In this document: positions 1-17,659 of the stretch, piece by piece
How the letters are laid out: each line of letters opens with the position of its first letter
Position numbering within the stretch: position 1 is the stretch's first letter
Origin: Anoplopoma fimbria
Lineage: Eukaryota; Chordata; Actinopteri; Perciformes; Anoplopomatidae
Length of the DNA stretch: 64,000 nucleotides
Assembly: GCF_027596085.1 (NCBI RefSeq)
Contig: NC_072452.1
Coordinates: forward strand, 11,215,077-11,279,076
Direction of reading: 5' to 3'
Notes under the pieces: generated by a model
The model's input: only the letters and a program-made list of their open reading frames with translations
Database searches by the model: none
What the model was told of the DNA's origin: nothing
Translations under genes and position numbers: made by a program

Positions 1-3000
1 AAACAGAAATAATACACATACATCATTTGAATTTGTATAATTTCAAGGAATATGATCAGAGAAGCGCAAGTCAAATTCAAGCAGACATATTTTGGAAAAA
101 TAAGCTTAAATACCTTGTTAACGTCCAAGAAAATGATAAGTTAAAGCATAAACAGTCCCACAATTCACACAATTGATATTCCATAAATATATGTCAATGT
201 AATGCATAGAAAATGCATAAAACATTGAGTATGAGTCTATGTGTAAAAAAACTGCTGACGGGTTGAATTTGTACTACTTGGTGTAACTAAGTGAAAGTGT
301 CTGGAGCGATGATTAAAGACAGCTTCAAGGTGCTACAAATGGAGACTATTGTTCTAGACCAGTCATTCCCACAGAGCGGGTCGAGATCTACAGGAGATTT
401 GATTAGGCGCTGCAAAAAAATTTGCCTATCATATAACATTTCGATCTGCAGTACACCTTTGAGCCAAGTGATGGATCCTGAATGTTTGTATCGTTCTGAT
501 AATTGTAGCCTAATTATAACATTGAATCTGATATGAAAGGATAGTGTTTTGAAGATGAAGTGTGCAGGTCAAATATTCCACAGTAAAACACTGCAGGATC
601 AAAAATGCTTCCTTGCAGTATATTCAAGGATATCGTACAGTCTGACAGAATTAGCACCAACAATTGCATCTGGATTTGGATGATCCAGGAGCAAAGATAA
701 GGATTCATATGCAAAACCACGCAAAATATATTTCCATATCTTGCCAAATATACCTAGATTTGAGGACCGGACCAGACACAGTGAGTGTAGGTACTTACTG
801 AGATTTTACATTTCAGGCATAGCAGTGAAAGGTTAATTTTATACCTTTTTGTTAGAGAGAGATTAGCAAAACAGGGCAGTAAACTGCAAAAATCTAGCAC
901 GGTTACACACCGATGTCTTTTTTGTGTGGACCCGTATCACATCCCATTTATCTTAATCAATGAGAACATCAAGTTAATTCTGCCATGTCTGTGCCGAAGA
1001 TGTGATTTATCAAATGTACTTCTCTCCGAGATGACTTGTATACCTATTCAAGATAATATAAGTGATGACTTAATGACAGTGAAAATGGTTAGGGTGGTTC
1101 ATTTATGCACAAATTCCTGATTGGGTCCCAATGGCTTATCATTTTAAAAAAGTTGGTCCACACTTTTTTGGGAAACATTATCCTAGACAATATGCCATAA
1201 TATACTAAAGTAGTAAGTCAATTTCATATAGAATATTTGATTTGTATGAATACTTGTGTCATGTTTTAGGGGTGTATTTTATTTATTTTATTGCTCCACA
1301 TTTTATTGCTCCACATTTTGTTGCGTATATTCTTTGCTGATCAGTGTCATTTTATTATTAGTGTGAAGTTTTAATGAGACTCCAGACCAACTGATTGTAT
1401 ATTGTATTAAATGTATTTGTCTCAGAGGGATATTTGTTTGCATTCAGTACACAGAAACATACAGATGTAGAGATCAGATAAAAAATAAGATATTTTGTAG
1501 AGATTAAGAGTGGTCTTTTTTGTTAAATTTTTTACAAGATTGTTTGAAAAAAGATAAAAAAAACCTTCTATCTCCAAAAACTGTGACATGCATCCAATCA
1601 ATGTAAGAGAGAGCTTTATCTTTAAAGTAGTAACTCAGTGGGTTAAAGGGCACTCTTAAGAGTTTTTTTGGTTTGCTAAGAGCAGAGGGTCACCCAAGTC
1701 CACCCGAGGTTAAGTTTAACTTGGCGTAAAGGCAGTGAAACTTGTCACAGATTTGGACCATCTATGATGTACCATATAAACTCCTTACAGAAAAAAACCC
1801 CACTACAATGTTGACAAGTGATTAAAGGGAAATTCTAAACAAAATGACATGCTGCTTTTTGACAGTTCATTTTTCTTATTACCCTGGTTGACCTCACATA
1901 AACCCAACAGTGACAGTAATACTAATGTACAAGCTAATGACAGAGTACATAATAAACTGAAACAGACAAATGATGTTTAGATGTCAACATTATTCTCTGT
2001 GCTCTTTTAAAAGTTATTTAATTCACAAATGTAATTAGCAAGCCAATAAGAATGTATGTTATTAGAAAACGAAGAAAAAGTGCGTTAGCATATGAAAAGG
2101 AATATTGTTGTCTAATGTGGTGCCAAATGTCTTTGCAGGCCTGAACTCTTTTTTTTTTTTTTTTTTCTATGAGAGATTGCAGCAACACTTTCCCTTCGCT
2201 CTTCACAAAATGCCGTTCTCTAAACTCTCTGTACAGGACGGACTTAAGCTGTTGCTCCCATGAGCATCTTATATATTTTTTTTCTCCACCGCCCCTTTTC
2301 AATCAAATATTTCCAGGCTGAAAGAATCAGAAACTTTTCTTTTAACTCCAATAAACATGTCCTTCTCATGAAACCCAGGACTTGATTACGGTGTAAATAA
2401 ATCTGTGCAGATGTTGCAGCCTCAGGTTTGTATTTGATCAATGGGCAACTTTAAGCACCACCAACTTCCTGGTGGTGGGCCAACCTCGCACAAAATGCAA
2501 CAATATCAAATTCAATGGATTTTGTGTTCTGAATGAGAGCTTAAAAGGAATTGTATGAAGGGAAAGTTTTGAAAATCGCCTAGATATGATCCTACCAAAA
2601 GTTCCTTTTTAGTAGTATTTCAGGGAACGTACAAGCCTACATTGTTGGAAAAAACAAATGATGTAAGTGTTGGATGATGAGAAGGATCTCCCGTGTCTAG
2701 AATTAATAATCAGAATGTGAGGTACTTGTCCGGAAAACCCATCTCTCAGCTCTGATGTCCAATCAAACGTCTGAGGTGTCCGCAGTGCCTGGCGCCTAGT
2801 CTAATTTTTTTGGGAGGTGCGCGGTGCTGCAGCTCTCTACAAGCTCTCTGTGAGCCCCACAAATCACCTCTTCAGCTCTACGCAAGCTTTACCGCAGAAG
2901 TATGCTTGCTTGTCGTGGTTATAAATAGAACTTTCGGCCCTATATAAGAAGAGAACTTTAGGGGAGTGAAGGGACGGTCAACAAAAGGGGGAGGGAGAGA

Positions 3001-3270
3001 GAGAGACTTGCAAACAGCTGTTTCCACATGCCCTCCCCCTGCTAATGTTGATAGTTTGCAGAGCACGGGATCACACACACCACAAGCGTCTGACTCTTTG
3101 GGTGGGCACAGCAGCTCTGTGGGCGGGCGAGGCCCCCTGGGGCCCACCATTACACCAAGCTGGTCCTACCCAGATTTTGCTTTAAGGGGGGTGAACTTAA
3201 TCATGGAAATACTGATAGTGTGGGCTTAAAAAAAATCACTGACTACGTTAACATGCACCAAATAAATTCA
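1..3270. other. AT-rich intergenic DNA, no gene seen
   Basis: I see no supported gene. Short open frames here lack splice-site support, family motifs or protein-like composition. The stretch is AT-rich with homopolymer runs, for example a T run near 2,149-2,166. A slightly GC-richer patch near 2,950-3,150 carries purine-rich and GGGCC-rich sequence but no coding signal I trust. Confidence 0.6.
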
Positions 3271-3274
3271 GTTT

Positions 3275-3965
3275 TTGCCCTTATTCCGAAAAGGACAATA
3301 TTCCTAATAAGCTATTAACATGGCTCATGACAATGAATAATCCACAAATTTTCCCGTTTACATGCAGCCGTGCATATTTCAGTTGGCATAAAACAACCTC
3401 TTGCTGCATCCTCATCACCAGGGCCAGTGAATCCCACTGGACGCCATTCTCAGCAGATTTTGACATAGGTCAATGCCCTAACACGTCGTTTATCACAATA
3501 TATCAAAATATGGAAGGTGAAATGGTAGGAGGCTTAAAATGTTTATTTTCAATATTTTCCACCAGTAGCGGTCTTGTTGGACAGCTTCTCATTTTCCTTT
3601 CCTTTAACCCCCTTCTTCCAGAAATGTGGGCTTTTCTTTTGGGCTTGCATCTCAAACTCCAGCTTTGCAAACTATTTGATAGTTGGTAAGTGTTTAACAC
3701 AAAGAGCTGGTCGTAAACATGAAAGATGTCGTGTCACAAAATGCCGTTAAAATCACTGTTGAGGCGCAGATTCCAAATGCGATGTATACATGTCCAAAAA
3801 ATGCTCCTAAACCCAAATAATATTGGCAAATCCCACATGTCTTACACAGAAAATACTCCATTCAGAATAAGGCCTAATTCAGAATACCGAAACGGAATAT
3901 GATGTTTACATGAGCCATATCAAATTCGGAATATTGACATATTCAAAATAATAGTGAAATATGAG
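3275..3965. mobile_element. Degraded non-autonomous DNA transposon with inverted ends
   Basis: The two ends are diverged inverted copies. The left end (about 3,280-3,332) contains TTATTCCG, ACAATATTCC and ATGGCTCATG. The right end (about 3,908-3,960) carries the complements CATGAGCCAT and GGAATATTGAC in the reverse order. Similar palindromic elements rich in 'TTATTCCGAATAAG'-like words are common in teleost genomes; that family link is from memory. There is no transposase, so the element would have depended on a partner. Exact ends and target duplication are not resolved. Confidence 0.5.
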
Positions 3966-8614
<4,649 letters not shown>

Positions 8615-9290
8615 GAAGGATGAATTACGGAGTCTCACAGCCTAAAGAAAGAAGCTGCTCTGTAGTCTGGTGGTACAGCAGCTGATACTTCTGTATCTCT
8701 TGCCAGACGGCAGCGGGTTGAATAGGCTGTGGCTGAGGTGGGCATTGTCAATTTATATCCTTTGAGCTTTGAGCAGGCACCTCTTCTCACAAATCTTACA
8801 GATTCTCAATAGATGAGTACCAAAGATGTTCTGGGCGGTTAAAATCAACCGCTGTAGAGTCCTCCTGTCCTGGGCCATTCACATCCAATACCATATTGTG
8901 ATATTTCCAGTCAGGATGCTTTCTATTGCTCCTCTGTAGAAGTTAACAAGAACTTGGCACAGTTCTTGCCTTCTAAAGTTTCCTCAAGAAAGACGACCCT
9001 AAATGAGCTTTCTCAACCAGGATGGAGATGTGTAATCTCCATCCATGTAACCATGTCAGGTTGTTTGTGATGCTGATTCCAAGGAACTTAATACTGTTCA
9101 CTTGCTCCTCCTCAGCTCCCTTGATGTAGACAGGTGTGTGTGTCTTTGCCTTCTTTTATAACAATAAGCTCTTTGGTTTTACTGACGTTGAACTTTAGGT
9201 TGTTCTCTGAGAACCCCTCTGCTTGATTGTTGATTTTCTCTTTCTATGAAGTCTGATTGACTCGTTGGTACCCATAGAACCTATTTTTAT
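8615..9290 (-). mobile_element. Degraded LINE reverse-transcriptase fragment (CR1/L2-type)
   Basis: Read on the minus strand, broken frames keep two blocks typical of the end of fish non-LTR reverse transcriptases. One, encoded near 9,160-9,215, reads NNLKFNVSKTKELIV, matching the NNL-LNV-KTKE block after the catalytic palm. The other, near 8,640-8,740, reads LFNPLPSGKRYRSI, matching the conserved C-terminal LPSG-RYRSI block. Stops and indels separate them, so the copy is dead and 5'-truncated. Family placement within CR1/L2/Rex-like LINEs rests on remembered motifs. Confidence 0.8.
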
Positions 9291-12200
9291 GGGTACCCAT
9301 GCAACTACGCTTGTTACTGTACATGCAATAAAAATATCTGCGAGTAAAAAGCCGATACTCAATCAATACATCTGTGCAACGACCATGGACATGTAAATGA
9401 AAGTGAAACCTAATTCAATCAGCTCTGTCGGCAGTCTCATCCACTCCCACTATAATGACACACCACTGATCTAGACTGATCTAACTGATGTCTGTGTTCT
9501 TCATTCTTTATAAACTTCACTCAGAAATTCTATTAATTTATTGACATTAATAGTGAGACATTAATTACTTTATATAGGGACTTTGCTGTTGTAAACATAA
9601 CTGTTGCTGCTCTATATCAAAATTATAAATAACTTGTAATTCTGTTCTGAATTAATTTGTTTTTAAAATTGTATTTGTTAAAATAAATTATTTAGGCATG
9701 TAAAAGAACCGAATATTGCTAAGAGTAGCTCCTAGTTGTTCTAAAATCATAAAGACACTTATCCACACCTGTAGTTCTCCAACACGCTTGGTAAGGGAGG
9801 GGCTCAGCTGAGGGGTATTTAGTTGGTTGCAACCTGCCGAAAACCACTAGATGCCATTAAAACTTACACACTGTTCCGTAAATCATTGAAATGGACATTT
9901 TAGATATGTTTATTTCTGTTTTCAGATGCAAATAAATGGCTTTTATAATTGCATTAACTTAGGAATTTCTTTAAATTGTCTTTCATGCCCTAGCAGATTC
10001 CACATTTTAAAGCTGTTTACTCCAAATTTCCCCAAAATAAATTGGTGACTAAAATGTTATTTGAAACTAATCATAAGTAACCTGAAATTCTCTTAAAACA
10101 TTTCACAAAAATAAAATAAATGTCATTACATCTCTTCTAAACCTTATCCTCTCTTAGATGCGTGGAATGTCACCTTTGCCCTCAGGTGAGTTTTTTTCCC
10201 ACTGACTCTGTGCCCTCTCCTCCAGCTCCCCATTGTGTCCGTCCATGCAGACAGTATGTTTCCTTCCTGTCTTTGTGTAGGGTCCCCATATTTATCCAAT
10301 TAAACAGGGAGTATTTGCTGAAGATGGATGATGTTGTCAGTACGCAAGACGACTTGAGGAAGATCAAATGTGTGTGAAAATTTCTGAAATGCCTCGAGGA
10401 GGTAAACTTGTTCCAAGTACAGATTCCATGTCTGACCCCCGACTCTGTCACAGCAGGAACAACCAGCTGTGATGTGAGAATTGACATAACATTAAAGAGG
10501 GGCAATGTTGAGAGGCATTTTAAATCAGAGATTTCATATCCTAATTTAAAAGAAGCTCTAGAAAAACCTCACTTTATGTTAAAATACCTTTTGGAATGAG
10601 CCTGGATTTAACCTTTGACAAGGCGTGGCAGTAAATTGTTTCCTGTAGCTCTTTTAAAGCCTCCCACCATAATGTTGGACTTGTTACATCTTGGCCCTGC
10701 TGATTGAAGTTTCAGTCTGGAATTTTAATAACCTTCTATCCCTATGTCTCACTTGACAAAATTAAAAAATAAATCAGCCCACCCGTTGTCTATAACAATG
10801 ACTCTATTACTCCCACTGGTCTGGTCTGAATGATTATAGAACTGGGTGAACAGCAGCAAAAAAAGAAGCAATCTTTCTCAGTCATGCAACTATTGATTGG
10901 ACTGTTGTTGTTGTTTGCTCTTCTTTAGCCAGTGGCCGTGTGTGGATAGTAAAAGGGACAGAATCGGAATTGACAAGTCAGAAAGGTAGGAATTCAAAGT
11001 TTAAACCTTTTGATAGAAAAAATACATTATTTATGCCTTGACACCTTGATGAAGAAATCATATTCTCTATAGACTCTTGAGGGACTGCTACGACTTTCAA
11101 TGAGGGGGTCACTTTGCTGTTTCAAATTGTTTCTTACGGTTCAGTGTCATTTCAGGGGTTCATTCAAAGATTTGTAGTCCATGATGACTTTGTAGTTTGT
11201 TCACTTTTTTTCAAGAGCTACGAGATCCTATCAGCATTCAAATGCACTGAAGTACAGACATCAGTAAACACATCAGCGTTCATACTTCTGTGATGTTTTA
11301 TGCTAATTCAAAGTTCAATAAAATGTGAGTTTGAAGATTGGATGTTGAAGATTTGTTTGTACATCCATAGCAAGGTAATTGCCCGCAAGTTTACTGACAG
11401 CTGAACATTATTGACTATGCAAGCTAATGTAAAAAAAATACAACGGTGCAAGGATTATTCAAAATGACATTTTAATGGCTGGTTGATGGAAGCTATCACT
11501 GATTGTTTGTATTGATTGTATTTAAATTGGAGTGATAATATACTCCTTTGTCAAAACACAATTGAGCGAGCTCTGCTGCGTGATCCCTTTCCTATAGTGA
11601 GTTTTAATTATTTTTCAAGACCAGTTGTGCTATGTGCTTCTTCACTGATTACTGTCTACTATCAGCAGCTATCCTGTCCATTCAGATGATGTTTCCACAT
11701 ACGACTTACCTAAAATCTTTGCCAATGTCTGTCGCATAACCATTGTCTTGTGGTTCATAACAGTCCCTTGAGATTTTCACATCATATTGCAAGACCTCAT
11801 CAAAGCATCTACATTTTAACAGAACATGTTGCATTCAGTCACCTTCAGTACGCACTGCTGTACATGTTCTATGGTTTTGAACACCTGCAGTGCTTGTTAA
11901 ATAGACTTTAAAAATATGCACCATATGCATTACACCAGCAAAGAAGAATGTGTGTGCATGAACACTTGCACAGAGATAGAACACAAATTGTCTCATGAAC
12001 CTTGACTCTTGCTGTGTTTAGTGATGAGGACTCATGGCCTTGGCATGATTCACAGTATTGTGGCCGAGTCAGGCCCTGTCTGCTCAGATGCAAAGACAGG
12101 AAAAAACAATCTGATAGAAGCTGACAAGACTTAAACCTCTAACCTGCACTTGCTGTTGACTGTTTTCCCTGTTTCAAGCTTAGAGTTGTCTTGAAAGGGG

Positions 12201-15200
12201 AAACTATAAACTAAACTCATAAAACTTGAATTAGGAGATTTAGCTATCCAAAAACCTGTAAGAACAAAAGAATTCCAAACATTTAAGATCACTACCACTA
12301 GGGGACTTTGTGCTCCAGGATAATCTTTCCCATACTGGTCTCCTACTCATGTCCTCGAATGGTTTTCTCAGCATCTCTCCGTCCTGTGTTAGTAGCAGGG
12401 GCGGCCAGGCCATGTGAGAAATGAAAAGAGGACTTTGTTTCCCAGCGGAGCCTAAGAGTTGGAGCCTCGGGTCAGGAGAACTTCTTCTCTTCTGTACATC
12501 CCTAATTATCTTCCTTTAAGGGCATGTTTATGTTTGCACATATTTCTCCTTCGATTGTGCCGAAGGAGACTGAACTCATGAGAAATGCTGTTGGCTAAGT
12601 ATCTTCATATCCTGCAGTAGCTCTCTTCCTCACGCTGTGTAGTGAAGAAGAGACTGTGCATGGAGACACGGTCTCAGCATCCTACCTTTCTCACGCCCAT
12701 TTTTAGACCACAGTCTGCTGCAAAGTGCACAACACGGATGACTGCAAGCATCTTCAAGTGATAAGGCATTGATCCAGAAAAGATTATTTGTGGGAAAACA
12801 CTGTTTGCAACCGTATCCCATGACGATGCTGCAATGAGTAATAGAAACGGTATTCATGGCAGCGTCCCAGCACACTGTGGGAGGGAGGAGAAAGAGAAGA
12901 AAATGAACACAGGAAAATGCAAATACTATTTATTTTACTGACAAAACCTACATTCAACTGTACTGGTGAGTGTAAGGTGTATTTCTATCTGGGACAGATC
13001 TCCACATCCTGTCCTGTGCCAACTTGCTCATTCTCAATTCAGCTCCTCTTTCTTTCACTTCTATCCTGTTTCCTCTCCTTACTCACGCTTTCTAATCCTC
13101 TTTCACGCATTCAGACAGAAATTCTCTCCTCGCTCGCCTTAATCTTTGTTGCTCTTTGTTTTCGTCGCCCTCACCCAGCTTTGTGTCTTCCAGGAGTGCT
13201 TGGAGGCGTTTCCGCTCCCAAACTCCCCATGAGCTCTGGTCTCCCTAGCGGGATATTAATAGGAGAGAGGAGGGGAGGGGGCATTGAGACACACTCCCAG
13301 GAGGGCTGAGGGTGGGAAGGAAGAAGTGGGGAAAGGGCTGGGGCTCCAGAGTCGCCGGGAGCCATAAATCCATCGTGAATCGCACACATACACAGACAGC
13401 GCACACAGATTGTTCTTAAAGAGGAAATGAGGAATAAATGAATGGAGGGAAAGTGATTGACTGACTAATAAGAGACAAAGAAACCTTCGGAGCTACACGG
13501 GATTGTTGGCTCCACACACCTGCCTCACCTGTTGTTAGTCAGGAGGAGGACGAATGAGAGATAAAAATGTAACTTTATTTTATTTCCAACCGGCTCACTG
13601 TCACTGCAGTTAACGCAGATGAGCAGGGCTCATTGGTCGTTTTGTGCCAACCGGCAAACGTTTTTCTGCATGTACAGCAGTGAGCGGTTGAAGAACTGCA
13701 ATGTTGCCGTTCAGTTATTTAAACCTCAGCCACATTGTTTGCTAAAATGTGTTTCCACTTATATCCAAACACAAATTTCTGCCTATTTCTTCATATTGCT
13801 CTGTTAGCCACTACGATCCACAAACGTAGAATTGTGGGTTTCTATGACCGCTGTGGTTAGCTAGTCGGCCACAGTCTGAGTGTGCAGGATGAGTTTTTAA
13901 ATGTTTGAAACAGTAACAGAAGCCGGAGACGCTTTAACTTCTGTGCCACAGGGACTTCAACCTCTAGGTTATTTCCACCATGAGATGAGTTAGGTTTTGT
14001 AATTTGGTTTATTGTTGGATTTCATCCAATGACCAATGCAGCACTGGACAAATATGTTGAATCGTATTGTAATCCGGTTGTATATATTGCTTGACTATAT
14101 TTCACTTACATTATGATACAAGCAACAGGAGGAATGTTTGTCTTGACTCTTTACTTAATATTTGAATATTCTGATCAGTTGTCTCAGAGGTTTGTGAACA
14201 TGGCTTTGATAGATGTGCGTTATTGGAAAGCCAAAGACTACTGACTCTCCTTCCACTGGCTTCATGTTCTCTTCAGTCAGTAATCTCTACCGGCAACTTG
14301 TACGACAAACGTAAGTGGCCCTGCTGACCAATCCCAGCTTTTGTTGTCACCATGCCGTATCTCTGTAGCTGCCGTATAACTGACATGGCTAAGTTTACAG
14401 AAAGATTATGGGTTAAAATTTGGGTTTAACTTCGTGGAGGTGAGGGGACGATTGTGGTCATGCTTAAAAAGACACATTGTTGACTGTGGGTTTGAAACTG
14501 GAAATAGACAGCTAATCTGACAAAAAGTCTGATGTTTTGTTGATCTTTCCACCTCACTTGGTTGCTCTTTATTTCTGTCAACTGACGTTCTCCTTTGCTA
14601 CCATCATAATTACTACCACATCTAAAGGGCTTTGTCATTTTAACATGTAAAAATTCTGGTCACTTGTGCACTTTGTGTTAGGCTCCAAAGCTACACTGTA
14701 ACCACCCTAACGCACAACTATAAATACACCATGAGATAGCTGAGAGGAAAGTGTTCAAAAGGGTCTCAGCTCAATATTGTGAAGCTGACCACAATATTAA
14801 GTAAGGCAATATTTACTCTAGGAGCTCAGTGGTGGTCTTTGTGGCCTCTTTATCTTATCTCACTGATAGCATTGACAAGTGGAGGCAAAAACAAGCTGTC
14901 AATGGAGAGGGGCAGAAGGCAGATAAGAGCTGTCATACCAAAATATTTGTTCAACACAGCGAAGGCAAGGTCTTCATCAGGGCATCAGATGTTGAATAAA
15001 TGAATAAATACATTTCACACTGACCTTTTGCAGTGCAACCTCCATTGCCATTATTTTAGGTCGAAATATTTACTTTTTCTCAGATAAAGTCCTTTCCATT
15101 AGTAATGCTCATATATCGACAACCTTTTTACAGTATATATGGGCATATTAAACATCACATGCATACCAAAGGAATGTCATTAGACAGTGTTTTTCCTTTT

Positions 15201-15894
15201 TTTAAGTTATATACGTTACCTTGATATGCAAAGCGGTAAACGTGTTAAATCGGTCTGAGGAGGTATAATGGAAAAATAGGGGGCAGTATTTCCATCGTCA
15301 AGCATGCTGTTGTCCCATATCTCGTCCAACAGAGGGTTGGTGTCTCATCAGACGAACACATTTGGGGATTAGAGGTCATCTGACGGACTGTGAAGCCGTT
15401 TTTGACAGCTCAGCATATTTGTTCCAAAGGTAATAAAGATCCTCTAATGTCAGCAGTATTGCAAATCGAAGCGTTCTCTTGTCTGCTTGCTGTGATGAAT
15501 CACTTATGAACCTCAAATTGACAAAGAATGAAACTATGATGAGTGTATTGTATTAGTGTCCCCATAATTCTTCACTTATTTTACATTTCAAGCTCAGTCT
15601 CTCTGTGTTTCAGTTCCTCCAGAGATAGAGCTTACCATGCAGCAACCACCAGCCTCCTTCACAATGTCTAAATTCTGACCTCAGACTTTCAATTCTCCTT
15701 TTCTGTTTGCTGCAGGTTTTATCAGACATCAGCAGGTCGCCCAGCTATAGATTTCCCAGTGTTGGCTCTTTTTGCTTTGAACCACACCAGGAATTCAGCT
15801 TTAAATGCCATTTTTAAACCTTTATCTGTACAGATAAAGATTGACAATATAATCTGAACCTTAATAGGAAATCAAAGTAAACAAGACTCCTCTT
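9291..15894. other. Intergenic DNA, no gene seen
   Basis: Several open frames of 60-130 codons occur but none has a recognisable domain or a consistent exon structure. A C/T-rich stretch near 13,000-13,150 and a purine-rich patch near 13,260-13,350 break an otherwise AT-rich background. One short segment bounded by splice-like signals at about 10,157-10,184 was considered and rejected. Confidence 0.5.
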
Positions 15895-16325
15895 GCAAAG
15901 TTGAGCAAGCAACTAAAAGTTTTATTGAGGGAAGTACTCAAGAAGTACTCAAGAAGTACTACCCGGAGCCTTCCTCGTAGCACTTATTGCACTCGTATTA
16001 GCTGCTGCACTTACTGTATTCGTATCAGTTCGCTGCACTTATTGAATTTGTATTTGTTTACTGCACTTATCCTATTCGTAGTAGTTTGTAGCACTTACTA
16101 TATTCGGATTAGTCTGTTGCAATTATTGTTTTCGTAGTAATCTGCCTCTGCACTATACTTTTGCTCTGGCTTATGCTTTGAGATGCTTGTTTATGAAAGG
16201 AGATGCACTTATGACTTCTGGTGACTAGTAGTTCTCTTGAATACCTATGTTGAATACACTTCCTGTAAGTCGCTTTGGATAAAAGCGTCTGCTAAATGAC
16301 TGTAATGTAATGTAATGTAATTGAG
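15895..16325 (+). mobile_element. SINE-like teleost repeat with internal 28-30 bp tandem units and (TGTAA)n tail
   Basis: The 3' end, near 16,265-16,321, carries the block GTCGCTTTGGATAAAAGCGT followed by CTGCTAAATGA and a (TGTAA)n tail, a conserved end I recognise from abundant teleost SINE/LINE-mobilised elements. Upstream, from about 15,985 to 16,155, about six diverged units of 28-30 bp each begin with GCACTTA-like sequence and carry TATTCGTA-like cores. A 13-bp direct repeat (AAGTACTCAAGAA-like) precedes them. No protein is encoded. Confidence 0.75.
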
Positions 16326-17659
16326 GGAGCAGTGGTCTTTAACACCCTGCTGTAGTGCAGGCACATTGGCATTTATTTTCATGATATTTTATAGAAAACA
16401 AACTGCTTTTTATCATATCTACGGTTTAATTTGAATGGGATTGAGCTATTTGTATGAAATATGCCCTCTCCTATCTATTGAACAGTTTCAGTTTATTTAT
16501 GTTTGTTGGAAGTCTGGGACAATCTAAGAATAGAGTCACAGCTAAGAGCATTGAGAAAGAGAAGTGACAGAACACAGGACATCATTGTGGGAGGACAGTG
16601 ATCTATGGAGCACTATAGCGGCTCAATGCTGGCTGACAGTGTTGACAAGTGGAGGTGGAGATAGGCCTATTAGAGGAGAACGTAGGGCAGATAAAGGCAG
16701 GCAAAGACAAATTGTTTTTCTTAGGCTGCAGTCCTCATACACACACAGTTAGTAATGGTCTTTCAACAATGGCCTTTGAGCATTCACACATACATCCACA
16801 CATGCATATACACAAAGACACTAACTGGAACCCTCAATGGTGATTTTTATCTTGCCATACATTTAAAACTTGACTGCTTGTGAAGTGTATTGGTTTACCT
16901 GTGAACAATCATATCATGTTTGCAAAATAAATATTCTACCAAAGTGTGAAAGTAGAGTAAGACAGAGATGAAAACTATGCCTTTTCACAGACTGTTAATC
17001 CAAATTGTTCCTTTAGACAGAAACTGACCGGTAGAGAGCTTTATTCTACAATATAACCACAACATAAAAAGTGACATGGTGGTCTACAGTATCTTAAGGG
17101 TCTAAACTAATAAAATGGATCATTTCAACTTTATTAGTCACTTTGAGAAATCTCTTAAACCTAATAGGATTTGGCTAAGGGGTATTGTGTTCACTCATAA
17201 AGGATAGAAAATGCGTATTTTAAACAATGGATGAAAGAAGGGTTCAGATGGGGTTTGGTAAGATGGACAGTAACCAGACTGCTGCACTGAGTAATTGTAA
17301 TATATCTTAAAGAAACTTTGTATGAAATATCCTCCAAGGGACAGGCTGAGGGCTTCAAAAAATTTCTTCTCCAATGAATACATGTGGGATTGCATGTTGT
17401 GAGTTAAAATGTGTAATAGGTGAGAGCTGATGTGTCTATGGACAACACCAATCTCAGATGAGATCTATAACAGCAGATGCCATGTGAGCCCATTGCACAA
17501 CACAAGAATGCAATGTAGTATGACTAGTATTGATTTCCTTCCTGATTTTCCAAAAAGGGGAAGTTGAAACTTCAGTGCATGGTACCATCCAGACTGAAGT
17601 TTGTGTGTGGGGGGATACATTTATTTTCTCCATACATTGTTATACAATAGCCTACACAG
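16326..17659. other. Upstream flank of TIM-like gene 1, no other gene seen
   Basis: AT-rich DNA. I cannot place a promoter or untranslated exon for gene 1 with confidence. A 14-bp match, TTGACAAGTGGAGG, at about 16,642 also occurs at about 14,872 within a wider weak similarity. Confidence 0.4.

Noticed and set aside
2966..3229. Overlapping plus and minus open frames near 3 kb
   Set aside because: Composition is purine- and GGC-driven, both strands are open, and no motif is seen.
10157..10184. 28-nt segment between a CTCTCTTAG acceptor and a CAG|GTGAGT donor
   Set aside because: The splice words are good, but no neighbouring exon or protein context supports a micro-exon.
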